Below, piece by piece: positions 51,040 through 62,526 of a DNA stretch of 64,000 nt. This DNA comes from Saksenaea vasiformis B4078 (Eukaryota; Mucoromycota; Mucoromycetes; Mucorales; Saksenaeaceae), in contig JNDT01001565.1 of NCBI GenBank assembly GCA_000697055.1, forward strand, positions 112,707 through 176,706, given 5' to 3'. The translations under genes were made by a program, and so were the position numbers. The notes beneath the pieces were generated by a model. It made no database searches and was not told where the DNA came from. It saw only the letters and a program-made list of their open reading frames with translations. Every line of letters starts with the position of its first letter. Position 1 is the stretch's first letter.

Positions 51040-52253
51040 TTAAGCCCATATCTGCATTCATTTCTGTTTAGAACATAAACTAATAACATGTGCGGTCTTA
51101 CCTTGAGTAGATTATCCCAGCTTCCTGTGCATAATGCTTTTCCACTGCTTGAAACACCAAGACAAGATACCCGATTATCATGTCCGTCTAATGCACCAAC
51201 GCGTTCTCCGCGAAGAGTGTCCCATACATGGCATCGATAATCATCGTAGCCACCAAACAATAAGCGCCCTGAGATTGAGAAACCAATGGATGTCACACCA
51301 CAATAAATGCTTTTGTGGCTGTAAATATTTAGTTCGCGATCAGATCGCAAGTCGAAAAGACGACAGCTGGAATCGTCGGAGCCTGTACCGATGGCGTGCC
51401 CATCTGGAAAGAATTGAACAGCATTGATATCCGACTCGTGTCCAGCGAATGATTGGACGCATTTCCGGAGTCGTATATCCCACACTCTGGCAGTTGCATC
51501 ACATCCTCCAGAAACGAAGATATTGGGATTGGCAGAAATAGCCAAGCTGTTCAAATTCTTATCATCAATCTACCTTGTCAGTTGAAAGAAAAGCCCGATA
51601 CAAACCTCATGACATCGCCTGTATGATCTGGAAACACATCCAACTTGACCCCAGCGTCGACGTCCCATAAGAAACAGGTTGTGTCACCACTTGATGTCAG
51701 GATCTTCTTATCGTCAATGAATCGACAGCAACTCAGATAGCCGACGTGTCCTGCAAGTTCTCTAGCAGGTCTTGTGGGACCGTCTCGTGCTCGCAGATTG
51801 TAGATAGAACAGATATTGTCCAGTCCGCCGGAAGCTACAAAATTCCCGGAAGGGCTATAGGCACATGTCATGACCCAAGAGGACCGGAGCGGAATGGCAC
51901 GCAACTTATTGGACGTGTAAGCATCCCAAACGAGCAACTTCCCATCCTGAGAAGCCGAGACAAGTTGACATTCATCAGTTCCCCAATGCATGGCATAGAT
52001 CTTGGCCAAATGGCCTTTTAGTGTTTTTCGAACTTTCATTGTTGTACGTGGTAATGGCTCTAGCTGTTCTTGTGCCAATGCCGACACTATCATGAACAAG
52101 TCAGACGGAATCGAGTAGCATTATAGACTGTAACTTACGGGTAGTGTCAGCCAGAGCATCTCTCTTCCTTTTTATTTTTTCTTTAAGACTTTCTGCTTCT
52201 TGCTTCGCTGCAGCAGTGCGTTCCAAAATATCTTGTAAGTTAGACGAGCTCAT
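51040..52253 (-). CDS. Heterotrimeric G-protein beta subunit (4 exons)
   Basis: Exons 52253-52139, 52086-51606, 51546-51102 and 51051-51040 give 350 residues, the usual size. It forms the Gbeta-gamma dimer that signals from membrane receptors. An N-terminal coiled coil (about 5-45; [18 protein letters not shown]) pairs with Ggamma. Seven WD40 blades follow, starting [20 protein letters not shown] and including [50 protein letters not shown] and [20 protein letters not shown]. Removing the 59-nt intron joins HTGDVM to SLAISANPN as in other Gbeta proteins. The final exon is only 12 nt and supplies IWA and the stop, completing the canonical LK-IW end of blade seven. Confidence 0.96.
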
Positions 52254-54247
52254 AGTTGGTCATGAAGAAGTGAAGACAAGAAGGAAAAAGATAACAAAGA
52301 AAAAAAAAAGTAGCACCAATTTGTCGCGAAACACAGTTAATTTCCTATTACAGGAAGAGTGAGCCTAGCAAAAAAAAATTTAACTGCCCGAGGATCTTGT
52401 TTCTTTGTTGATACAAAGAGCTGGCGTAATCTTAATCACTCGCCGTTACGATATGCAACCTTCCAGGAAATTCGTTTACAGCCATAACCGGAGCGTTTCC
52501 AGCGTCCGAAAGAGGTCCGTAGAATCCCGCAATCACTTGCCAACGCGAATGTGAATCTCCGAGACGAAAATTTTACTTTTGTAACTGCGGTTGCTAGGGT
52601 GGGAATACAAAGACATCCCAGCTTTATACAGATAACTTCAGCGTGTCCAGGTATCACAAAGACTGCAAAGTGGCTATCCTAACCAAGCTATTCATGTATC
52701 ACTTTGTAAAGTGGTCAACCCACAGTTCTTAACAGTGTTGCGCTGTTATCTCAATTGTATCATTTTAGGTTTAAACTACTCCATTGGTTCTATTTATAAT
52801 GATCGTTGGAATAAGGGAAGCATTTCGTCCATTATGGCCATACAGTTCTTTGCAATAACCTCGTTACGGAGTCCAAGCAGGCCTGATTTGTTGATCGTTG
52901 CCGACCTTGCTTTGAGGATACAAAACTCTTTCTTGCCGACGAATTCTGGAAATTTACACTTAACTGCGGTATTGACTCTATTGGTTAGGAGCTCAGGAGA
53001 GTATTCCTTATTTCAGTTCTGAATAACGTTTCTCTTCCTTCTTTAGCTATGGAAACCCATTAAAGTGCCTCTGAGAAACGAGCTTTGATCCGTCATGTAC
53101 GATGATTTCATTGACTAACGGTGGCAAAATCATCGCCCTTCTCTGACGTCGTACAAGCCTATAGGTGGAAAAGGGCAAAGTCATGATGTTTGTGTGCGAA
53201 CTATAGTAAACTCGATTCATCCAACACCCTTTCTTTATTAGTACAAATTTTGAATGGTGTAGCGATAGTCTACTTGTTGTCTGACCATATGAAGTAGTGC
53301 TGAGATGGCTCATACGCTCTCTTCAGACCATAAAACCATAAAACTGGTTGGCCGTCGCTGTTATCCCCGGATTTGGCAGACATTTTAGCTTCTCTACAAC
53401 TTTGGAGTAAGAGAAAGGTGTACTCAGGTCCAGAAGCTCGTCTCGGACACAATGTTTTCGGTCTCTTCCCTGCTTTTGCATCCATTACTTTGATTTTTTT
53501 TTGTGGATGCATGAACACACGGTGTAGGTAGAGCGAGGCGTTTGTACTACTTCATGAGCAAGGGATCAACAGGACGGTTATCATATTGCGCTTCGTATCA
53601 ACTTCTACCCGTCGAAACGGCTGCTCCTCACTTTGGGCGGATGTTCAGAAGGCTAATGGTACAAAATTATACCCAATTGGAAGATAATTGCTAGACATAC
53701 GAGGACTAGGTAGTCATCATTGTTCCAAGAAATGAAATATCATTGCGATGGAAGGGGCACAAGTGTTCTAATAGATATACTTTGAAAAATAAACTGTAGG
53801 CATATCCGCGTTTTCGTTTTGAAACAATTTGAAGGGTCCTCGATGTACGACCTTTTCTAGTCATACTCTCATCATCGAGTCTCGTGGTTCTTGCACAGTT
53901 TCAGTACTGGCCGCTTTCCCGTTTCCTTGTAGTTTCGGATGATTTGAAAGGTCCCTCCCATTATTCGAGATGCTACAGCTTTATTCAATTCTGATTTAAG
54001 TCGCTACCTACATATATGCTCCAGCAGATGAAGATATACAAAAACAGCTGTCTTGAAATCAAAGTTGTCGATTCAGATCCCGAGCTATTGAAAGTCAGCT
54101 TACCAAACTGTTGATTGGGTAAGCGGAATACAAAAAGATATCGGAAGGGCCCTAAGTCACAAAGAAAATAAGAATGTCGTCACAAACATTTGAAATGGTA
54201 CTTACGAAGCTCTCCCAGTGCCTAACGAGAGGCTAGTTGGCCGTTCC
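52254..54247. other. Region between Gbeta promoter and Fanzor 3' flank
   Basis: No supported gene. The right half (about 53960-54247) is the downstream region of the Fanzor gene and is the place where a guide RNA would be expected. A 7-bp hairpin (GCTTACC 54098-54104 with GGTAAGC 54118-54124) lies there. A 5-bp hairpin at 54210-54231 sits just after the stop codon. Confidence 0.4.
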
Positions 54248-57200
54248 TTACGGCCTAGCACCACCAAGGGGTGCAGGTTCTTGTTGTTGTTGCTGTTGTG
54301 GACGACGTAATGCAGCGGGCCTTGTCTGCAATTGCATGTCACCTTCCATGTATGCGACCAGAATCCGCCGCATGTTTCTGCCCGCATTGATATCGCGATT
54401 CCAAAACTAAAGAAAACCTTAGCTTCATACTTTCACACAGGAATTACATACCAGTGGCCTTTGTTCTCCATGTTCCATGCCAGTGCCTCCCAACTGATGT
54501 TGGTTGCACAATTTAATCGGATAGACCTTGCAGCGGAAATCGTTCAAAGCTATCATGAATGCTGTTAATGAAACTTGCTTTCGGTATGATCTGATCCTCA
54601 CGTAATAGTTGCAACTCAGGGCATTGCGAAGTCCTTTGCAATATGACATTTTCTTCATTCAAACAGTATCTTTTGCGACGATCGTCGCCCGGACGACGGA
54701 GCAACATCGTTCTAAGGATACACAATGTTAATTGGTATGAGCTTGCAAAAACCAGTGACTTACTTGTGCTGGCACCGTGAAGTGGGCGTCACAAACTGCT
54801 GCGTGTCATTGTCACAGCTGGAGCACACTTTTGAAGTGTTATATTCGTCTATTAGTATAACAAGGGACTTCTGCGCGAGTATTTTCCGGAATTGCTAGCA
54901 TGTGTTTTTAAGTTAGCATTATCCGAATGGAAAGTATGTAACATATACCTTCACTGGTAACGGACCGAGACCCCTCATTGTAGGCTTCAAATCAGCATCA
55001 CCATATGCAACGATGGTCGGCTGCTGCTGTTGTTGGTGAATATTTTCTCTTAACCGCCGCCGCCGGCGCTTCCTTTTCGATCTTGTAGATTTATAATGCG
55101 GTTGGATCAAATCCTATCCGAAACGTAGACATTAGATCTATAATTAGAGATGTTGTCACTTACGTCTCGGGGCGAACCCGTAGCTACCCTGTCAGCCAGT
55201 ACATTTAACGTACTACGTCGTGCAGAGTACAAGAGCATCCGATTTTCACGATGGCGATAAGAACAATTAAAGTCGTGCATGCTAGTGACCACTTTAGTAT
55301 CGTTGAATATTCTCAAATAAATGTTATACTTACGGTCGATGTATATTACTGATTGTTTGTATGTATCTTTTGAACTCCATTGTGGTTGCGACTGTAGGCG
55401 GGTTCTCCGCATGGATGCATCCCGACGTGATTTTAATTCCGTTTGCTTGGCCCACGAGAACATGGATCGGAGTCTTAAAGACCTGTTAACGATCATCGAT
55501 CATCATATGGCAAAGTGGACTTACTGGTATTCATTGTTGCTAATTGTGGCTGTGTGAGCATTGCGCAGCTCTCGAGTTACAAGTGGCTCGTTGGTGTCCA
55601 CCGCGCTGAACAACGATCGTATGCCCGGGTCAAGTCCCACGATCCTTGATCCCGCGAGACGCTCCTGTGCCAGACCTGTCGGTTCCTTGTTAAGGTGATA
55701 AATACCCTTCGTCCATGAGCCAAGGTCCATGTTCCGGGGTAGGAGCCGAAAATCCCTTTGGGAGGAGGGAAAACGTTCTTAACAAAGTATGAGGACAGGA
55801 AGAAGCATGCCATTTTCCTCCTACCGTGTTTGCGACACTCGAATACCACAGATGCGGCTACACCATCCGTTTCAAAATAGTAAGCAAATTCAAGAGCAGT
55901 ACGTTCAGCATTAACGACAGCTAGAATATAAATTAATTAGCAGCAGTTCGGAAGCACAGCGACCTACGTTCATTATTCCACCGCCAGCGATTTTTCTGAC
56001 ACTTGTCGATGTTAAATAGTTGTTCCCAAAAATTTTCTCGCCAGACGGGATCTCGACAAAGAGCGTCAAATTCTTTGAGACTGCAATACGGTAGTTGTCT
56101 CCATCTTGGATTCTCACACTAGAATCAGAGCATTTAATGTACATGACGACTTAAAACCAGGATACGCTCACTTACCACAAACAGTGGAGGAACAGCCTCG
56201 TTTGCAAGAAAGGCATCACGTAAGATTTTCCATAGACCTCTGCCCGTAATCGGAAAGTAACCGACTTGATGTGTTGCAATAGGCAGAAGTGACCAACGGC
56301 TACCGTCATATTGAACTGTGTACGGATACAACTCGTACATGTATTTCACAATCCTTGGAAAAAGTGGATGGGTTCCTTCATCCTCTGGATCGACCTCGTC
56401 AATCAGGATATCACCGAGGTGAGTCTGGTACAGATTGTATTGGATCCTGTGACAGTCGATATGATTAACAATGAAATTAATCACAAGGTATTTACTCAAA
56501 AAAAAGTCAGCAGTTCGCCTCTGAAAGGCATATCTTGCCAGTGATGGTCCTCTAGTGGTTCATGATTTGTGATACGAGTAACGGCGAATCGAGCTAGAAG
56601 AACTATTGTTAGTGAGATTTATTCGAACTTGTTTCGTACCATGAGCCGCGGGTCCTCCTCCAGGTAAGAAGCCTTGATGGCGCTCTTTCAAACCACGAAA
56701 ATAGGCCAACCATACATATCGCAAATATGTCGAGACATTATTCACGAGGTGCCTGCGAACATCTATGGGCATGTTAGATCTATAATCATTGGAAGACTAT
56801 CTCATACTTTGTATTGCGTTGATTGCAAATGGATCAGGCATCTCGATGAAAAATCCCTCGATCTTTTCGATAGCGTACAGATCTATTATACCAAGATTAG
56901 TGTCATGCATTTTCAATCGATCAATGCTAACTTACATCCACCATGTTCGTCCTTCCGCAACGGCTCGAAGCGATCAATCGCCGTGGTCCAAAGGCTTCGT
57001 TCCCATGATGGCTACAAAATAAAGGCATGGATACTTGACCACTTCCCTGCATGTACACACTTACGGTTTGGGTAGTGTTGATGTGTAAGGGCCTGTACTG
57101 AACAAATCTGAATGCCGCTCTCCAAAATTCTCAAGTAGCAATTGGTGGAAATGTGAAGTTTCCGTGGTCGTGTCCCTCTTCCGCCCAGCGACGGACGTGT

Positions 57201-57485
57201 AGGTTTGCCAGGTTCAAAGCGTCACGTCGAAGGACGTGATATTGCTCGGCGATATGCCGGAAACGTTGCTACATGAAATATATGATTAAGCAATGGATGT
57301 ATCGTAGTTTGACTCACATTTAGATGGCCAAACTGTGGCCTGAGAAAATTGGATACTTTTATTTTTCTTGTAACCCGTTGGAAGCGTCCTCGATCCCGTG
57401 GCAAAATCGAGTGCCTGTAGCGTTGCCTCTGCCGTTGTGCGGGTGAGCCTACTCCTTCTTCTTCTTCCTCGACAATAGGTTCCAT
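54248..57485 (-). pseudogene. Fanzor-type (TnpB-like) RNA-guided nuclease gene, 17 exons, with two apparent breaks
   Basis: Fanzors are eukaryotic TnpB relatives, carried by transposons, that use an RNA guide to cut DNA. Exons: 57485-57318, 57268-57065, 57011-56936, 56882-56808, 56762-56640, 56593-56496, 56446-56176, 56118-55968, 55920-55825, 55777-55525, 55482-55334, 55291-55164, 55113-54949, 54894-54764, 54711-54602, 54561-54431 and 54406-54248, about 828 codons. The split RuvC domain is complete. RuvC-I is RIVGLDPGIRSLFSAVD, with the catalytic Asp. After a GDADLK block comes LVILIDEYNTSKVCSSCDN, with the Glu shifted as in Fanzors and the first Cys pair. A second Cys pair is in RPLVCNSC. 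RuvC-III is FWNRDINAGRNM. The N-terminal half includes LKEFDALCRDP and the block before KCQKNRWRWNN. A TGA lies in frame at 57131-57133 (exon 2), and one extra T in T8 at exon 6's end gives a TGA and a shift. All other junctions keep phase. Its size suggests the Fanzor1 class. Confidence 0.85.
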
Positions 57486-57689
57486 AAAAATAAGTAAAAA
57501 GTGGATAGGAGGGTAGAGAAGTAAAAAGCTGTTTTGGAATGTGGTCATTATGTGTTTTCATTGTTGTCATTTAAAATTAATCATGAGGTTTCTTTGTTCT
57601 TCTACAATGCTCAATATCAGGTCATGATCCTGTTTCGCAGATAAACTAGCCACATGTGCGCAACTTGTTCTTTGTTTTACTGCCGCATG

Positions 57690-59345
57690 AAGAGGCAGCA
57701 TATGCAGGATCAAGGAGGTGGACGTAACCAGCACGGACATAGTTCATTCAAATGGCTGCAAGGACATTGGATGCGAGCTCCCTGAGAGTTACTTGCTTTG
57801 AAAACGCACGAGATTATGTTCAGACCATACACAAACAACAGTGTATCCCTCCTTTTCTTTCACTGTGAGTGTCTAGACTTTTTGCAGGTGCTGCTTTTGA
57901 CGCACTCTTATGTCGCTCACTTTATTTGGGATTCAAAATAAGATAGCTTTGTTGCGCAACTACATAGAAAACACCTAGTCACTCAAAACGTGTATCAGTC
58001 CTCCATATTTTGAAGAATAACTCACGAAAAAAGGCTGCAAAAAAGAACCAAAACTCATTTATGGATGAAGGATCAGTAGGATTGATAGATAAAGAAACAA
58101 GCAAGCAACACAGTCTGTGCTCAAACTAATCCCGCGGTAGAAATCAGAATCATATTTACGGCAGTTACCAATTATTGGATGGCAATGACTCTGACAATGA
58201 CTGAAAAGGATGTCGGAATACGATAGACACAACCCTTGATGCAACGGCTGACGTCCCTGAGGGATCACTACGACCTTGAATCGTTCACAAAGATGATGAT
58301 TGATTGCAGCATCGCCAAGTACACTGTCATCTCTATCGCCTTCCCAAACACCATCACCCTCATTGTATTTGTTCCATGTGGCTCGTGCATGGATGAAACA
58401 TATCCGCAAATGAGTGAAGGTTGGCGCTGTAACCGGAAAATAAAAAAGCGCACCGACAAATTATTACTCCCTTGAAGTCGCTAATGTGAGAACGGGATCC
58501 TTCGTGTGCCATGGAATAAAGGACAAAGTTTATTGCAGATAATCAGCAACACACATCTTTCTCGCAATAATTTGACGAAGATTAAAAACTGGTGCGCAGC
58601 TTTCCAACCGCAGATTTTTACGAACATGGAAACAAACAGCTACGTGGAAAGCTGGCACAATCAACTCAAGACGACATACCTTGGAAGAAAACGCAACAGA
58701 AGAGTAGATCGCTTGATCTATATCTTGACGCATGATGTAGAGTTCGACTTCAAGATGACCACAGCACGCGTAAGCGCAAATGTCGGAAGAATGAGGCCCG
58801 CAGAAAGAGAGAGAAGACGACGAGAGATTGCAGCTGCCCAGATACCTAGTGCTGTAGTTGACGATATGGTCGCGGGTCATACTGTCAGATCATTCGCACA
58901 GGAGGGCGTGGCATATAATATTTCTGTCGAAAATTCGAACATGACAGCATGCACCTGCAGAGACTTCGTCTGGCGCCAAGTAGCATGCAAACATATGTAT
59001 CTCCTCCAGCGTGCCAATCCCAACCTAAACGTCCTTCAAGGTATTGTAGAAAACTACTTGCATACAGCTTCTAACGCGTAATGCTGTTAATAGTGTCTAC
59101 TTACTCACATGTGACATCAACTGTTCCAGTTCAAAACACGGAAGATGGCACATTGGACTTCGCGTCACAGAAGACAGTCTTGGAACCGAGAATGCAAAAC
59201 TTCCTGCAAGAGTTCCAAAGCTGTGAAGGATGCTCGCCTGAAAAGTTTCTGGAGATAAAGAAGTATTTTGATGCTATGGAGTATGCTTGGAGCAAAGAAG
59301 AAGTGTCTCCCAATACGAATTTTGTTCAACACAAAGATAAATAAA
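57690..59345 (+). pseudogene. Decayed Mutator-like (MULE) transposase
   Basis: Plus-strand fragments in changing frames match a MULE transposase. A frame from 58061 begins MDEGSVGLIDKE. Near 58236-58360 there is LTSLRDHYDLESFTKMMIDC continuing SIAKYTVISIAFPNTITL, the region of the second catalytic Asp. An intact 191-codon frame (58506-59081) has NSYVESWHNQLKTTYLGRKR and the SWIM zinc finger CTCRDFVWRQVACKHMYLL (CxCx9CxH) that ends MULE transposases. A tail frame (59129-59344) includes FQSCEGCSPEKFLEIKKYFD. Stops and shifts upstream of 58506 make a full protein impossible as read. N-terminal traces may reach about 57700. It is divergent from the Fanzor gene, with about 200-570 bp between them. 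Confidence 0.8.
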
Positions 59346-60519
59346 GAAAAATGGTCACATTTCGATTTCAATGACCGAATAAAAGTTTGTGTAATAAATC
59401 GCCAACGCTTGGCCCCCTCAAGGCTTGACCATCGTTGCAATCGTCTACGTGTTTTCTTTAAAAAGAATATTGCTTCAACTTTTACTCTGGAGAAGAACAC
59501 CAGTTTTGATATCGCAGACGGCTAGAGAGATGACACCTCTCCGACAAGCGGCTCCAGATAAGACAGCGACTAGAAGCTAGTTTAGTCATGGAGACATAAC
59601 TAGACTTTTACTGTTTCCGAATGACACTAATGCTAGAAATGCACAGTGCTCGGAATGGACTTCAAACGGCGCTTGCTGCTTGGCAAGATATTTTTAATTC
59701 AACACAGCACTGCTGACAAGTAATACAGCGTTTATTACGACATTTTCTGCGCTAACTTCAGAGCTGGTTTTCTGCAAGTCGAAATTTGGAAGAAGCATCA
59801 ATTCGGAAACGCTGGTTCGCCTTATGTTGGCATATCCAAGTCCTTGCTTTGATAGTTAATGTTACGTTCATTCCTGTGTGCTTGCTTGCTTTTGTTCTGG
59901 TTGACGAATGTCGGCTTAAAATCACATTATAGACTATCGTTTTCTGCTAACAGAGATTGATAACAGTTTGTTGCTGCGACATTCTCATTATCGATCATTA
60001 GAATTTTGAAAGAGTAAAAGCTGCGCAAGTATCCCTTGTTTATAGGGGACTGGGTGCATTTTCTGTGCTCTTGTCCAAGTTTATCCATTTGAGCCCAACC
60101 TTTGCGATTCGCTCACATTGTATGTATCTATTCCTCATATTCACATCTTCGCAAAGAGTAGCTACGATGCTTTACGTTGAGTTTGACTTAAAACACTTCG
60201 TCTGCCATATCCATACAACTGATCTGCGTCCATGTGGTTGATTTAGTTCTGTTTATGGTGATGAGATTTCTGTATTTCTTGGACAAACATTTCCGGTCCA
60301 TTCTTTGCTAGAATCGCTTCTCCATCGAAGAGTAAGGCTGTTTACTTGCACGACACAACAATGTATTTTTCATTACTTTTTTTTCTGATAATTCTTACGA
60401 TGTATGCAGCACGTCAGATTGCTGGTCTTCTAGACACGCTATCCAGTTGACAATGGCAGCTAGGCAGTTCATGCTAAACATTATTCAAATTTTTAATCTT
60501 AAGTTGGACTCGTATCGCA
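59346..60519. other. Region between MULE remnant and RAD7 3' end
   Basis: No gene seen. If the MULE and Fanzor form one element, its right terminal inverted repeat should lie here, but I could not identify it by eye. Confidence 0.45.
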
Positions 60520-62526
60520 TCACAGGCGCTCTTGTTCTCTTCCTTCGACATGTAGGCCTCGAGGCGGTTGGATAGTCTCGGTCAGCTAGAGTAGATCACG
60601 TTAACTACTGATTTGCGCATTCACTTCGAGCCTACCTGGTAGCAACCCCAGACTTTGATGTGCTTAAGCGAAGAACACGCTTTAACCAATTTTTGGAGCA
60701 CGAAATCATCCATCGCGCGGACAAATCCACAATCAAGATATTCCAGCTCTTGACAAATTGCTCCTTGTGGGGTTTGCTCAGCTAAGGACTCCAAGCCAGT
60801 CGCGGTCAGTTTGTCTAAGCTGTGGATATCAAGATGAGTTAAGCTTTTCCCCGAATGGCGAATGATCGACTTGAGCGTCTCGTCATCTAACTCTCTGCAT
60901 CCAGCAAGTTCCAAGCGCTTGAGGCCACGGCCAGGCCAATCCGTTTTCCAACCATTAAATAGCTTCTGTACACCTTCTGAGGTAATCAATGTTGATTTAG
61001 AAAGTACAAGCACTTGCAACTTGGGACAATATTCGAGAATCCCATTAACGAGAAAGTTGTCGTCAACGTTAGAACAATTACGTAATGACAGTTCCGTCAA
61101 GTCTCCTCCTATACGTTTCAGCAGGGCGATCAATCCTTCCGTAGATAATTCGTGACTTTCAGATGGCCATCCCAATTCCAATGTCTTCAAATACTTCATA
61201 CTCGCGATTGTTTCCAGCCATTCCTCGCTTATTCTTCCAATATTTGATAGACGGAGATGGCGCATGTTTGGGCAATTCTTGGCTAAACTATCGATGGATT
61301 CCTTTGTAAATCGTAACGAATCGCTGACTGCGAAGGTTTCAAGTCTCGATCCAACTTTTTCGAAGAAAGTCTCCCAAGCCTTTTTGGCTATTAAATGTGG
61401 ACCAAATAGTTCAATAGATCGTAATTCTTTGAGACGCTCTGCATATGTCGAAAGAACCTCGTCCGTCATACGACCGCAGTCAACCAGCTTGAGCGTTTGC
61501 AGCCTTATGCAGAAATGCGCAATGTTTAACAAGCCAACCTCATCGACATCTTCCAGAACGTCTTGTTAGTTAGCTGATTACTATATCATCGTTTGGTACT
61601 CACTAGCGCAATCGTACAAAGCTAACTCCCTCACTTTGGGTCCCATGAATAATCTTGCTGTCTGATTAGTTAGCTGTCGGTTTCGACAAATAATTTTTGC
61701 AATTTTGTCCATGTTGATAAAGCTGATATCTCCTAATGCTTCCACATCTTCAATGTGACGAGCAATAACCTTTTTTGATAGTAATAAGTATATATCTCGA
61801 GATATAGTGGTTATTATCCAACTTACATCGATACATATGTCTTGAAGGGTTGGGACCGTCAAGCCATCCGCACGATTCGATGCCGTACGCCTGTTGTTTG
61901 GAAGTCGTCTGCGCTTGACTTGTTTCTTAATTGGCTCTTCGCTCTTCTTGTCCAAGCAAGCGTTACACGTTTGTCGCGTTTCATCTAATAGTCGAGAAAA
62001 TCGCATGTTGCAGATCTTGCAAAACGCAATCCGAGTACGGCCTGGAACGGTCCTACGTGGGGTAGATGGGCCCGCTGCACCTTCAAAATCGTTATCACTC
62101 GCTTCATCATCCGAATCTTTCTTTTTTTTCCGTTTATTGGCCTTCGTGATGATGGAATTCGCAGCAGCAGATTGGGTGCGACGAGCGGCGTTTGGAGCAT
62201 ACACTACGGCTGTTGTTGTCCTTTCTTGCCTACTTTGCTCGGTTACTTCCTCTACATTGTTCTCGGATTCTTCGGTGACGGTCCCTGTTCCAGTCACTTG
62301 GGCTTGTTGCCGCTCCTGCTCCCGTCTTTGTCGCTGCATTCGCAGGCTTCTGTTTTCCACATGAATCCCATGTTCCTTGACAAAGCTTTAGTCTAACGAA
62401 TCATAAGAGTCCCCAATAACCTACTCTCAAGAAGCTGCTCAGAGCGGAAGTAGGGCCCCTAATCCGATTTCGTTCGCGATCGTTATTATTATTGTTGTTA
62501 TTGCCGTTGTTACGATTCGATGCCAT
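60520..62526 (-). CDS. RAD7: RAD7/Rhp7 global-genome nucleotide excision repair protein (5 exons)
   Basis: Exons 62526-62425, 62375-61827, 61769-61604, 61561-60636 and 60585-60520 give 602 residues in phase. Rad7 works with Rad16 to find UV lesions in non-transcribed DNA and is linked to an E3 ubiquitin ligase. After an Asn-rich start comes the conserved RIRGPTSALSSFLREHGIHV, spanning the first splice. A basic/acidic linker follows, then a Cys4 zinc-finger-like unit (CKICNMRF ... CNACL). The Rad7 block LTVPTLQDICID-VIARHIEDVEALG is recovered only when the 57-nt intron is removed. Leucine-rich repeats then run to the end (for example LKLVDCGRMTDEVLSTYAER, LTELSLRNCSNVDDNFLVNG, LKRLELAGCRELDDETLKSI). 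The short last exon gives LTETIQPPRGLHVEGREQER, matching the family's GRE-type end. Introns 2 and 3 lie inside open frames and are easy to miss. Confidence 0.93.

Noticed and set aside
55911..56144. Minus-strand frame DSSVRIQDGDNYRIAV as Fanzor coding
   Set aside because: The correct phase after the upstream donor gives another frame with KCQKNRWRWNN. Fanzor-like Cys/Trp spacing supports that one.
58059..58409. Minus-strand 116-codon frame at the MULE remnant
   Set aside because: Antisense to transposase blocks that are recognisable on the plus strand.
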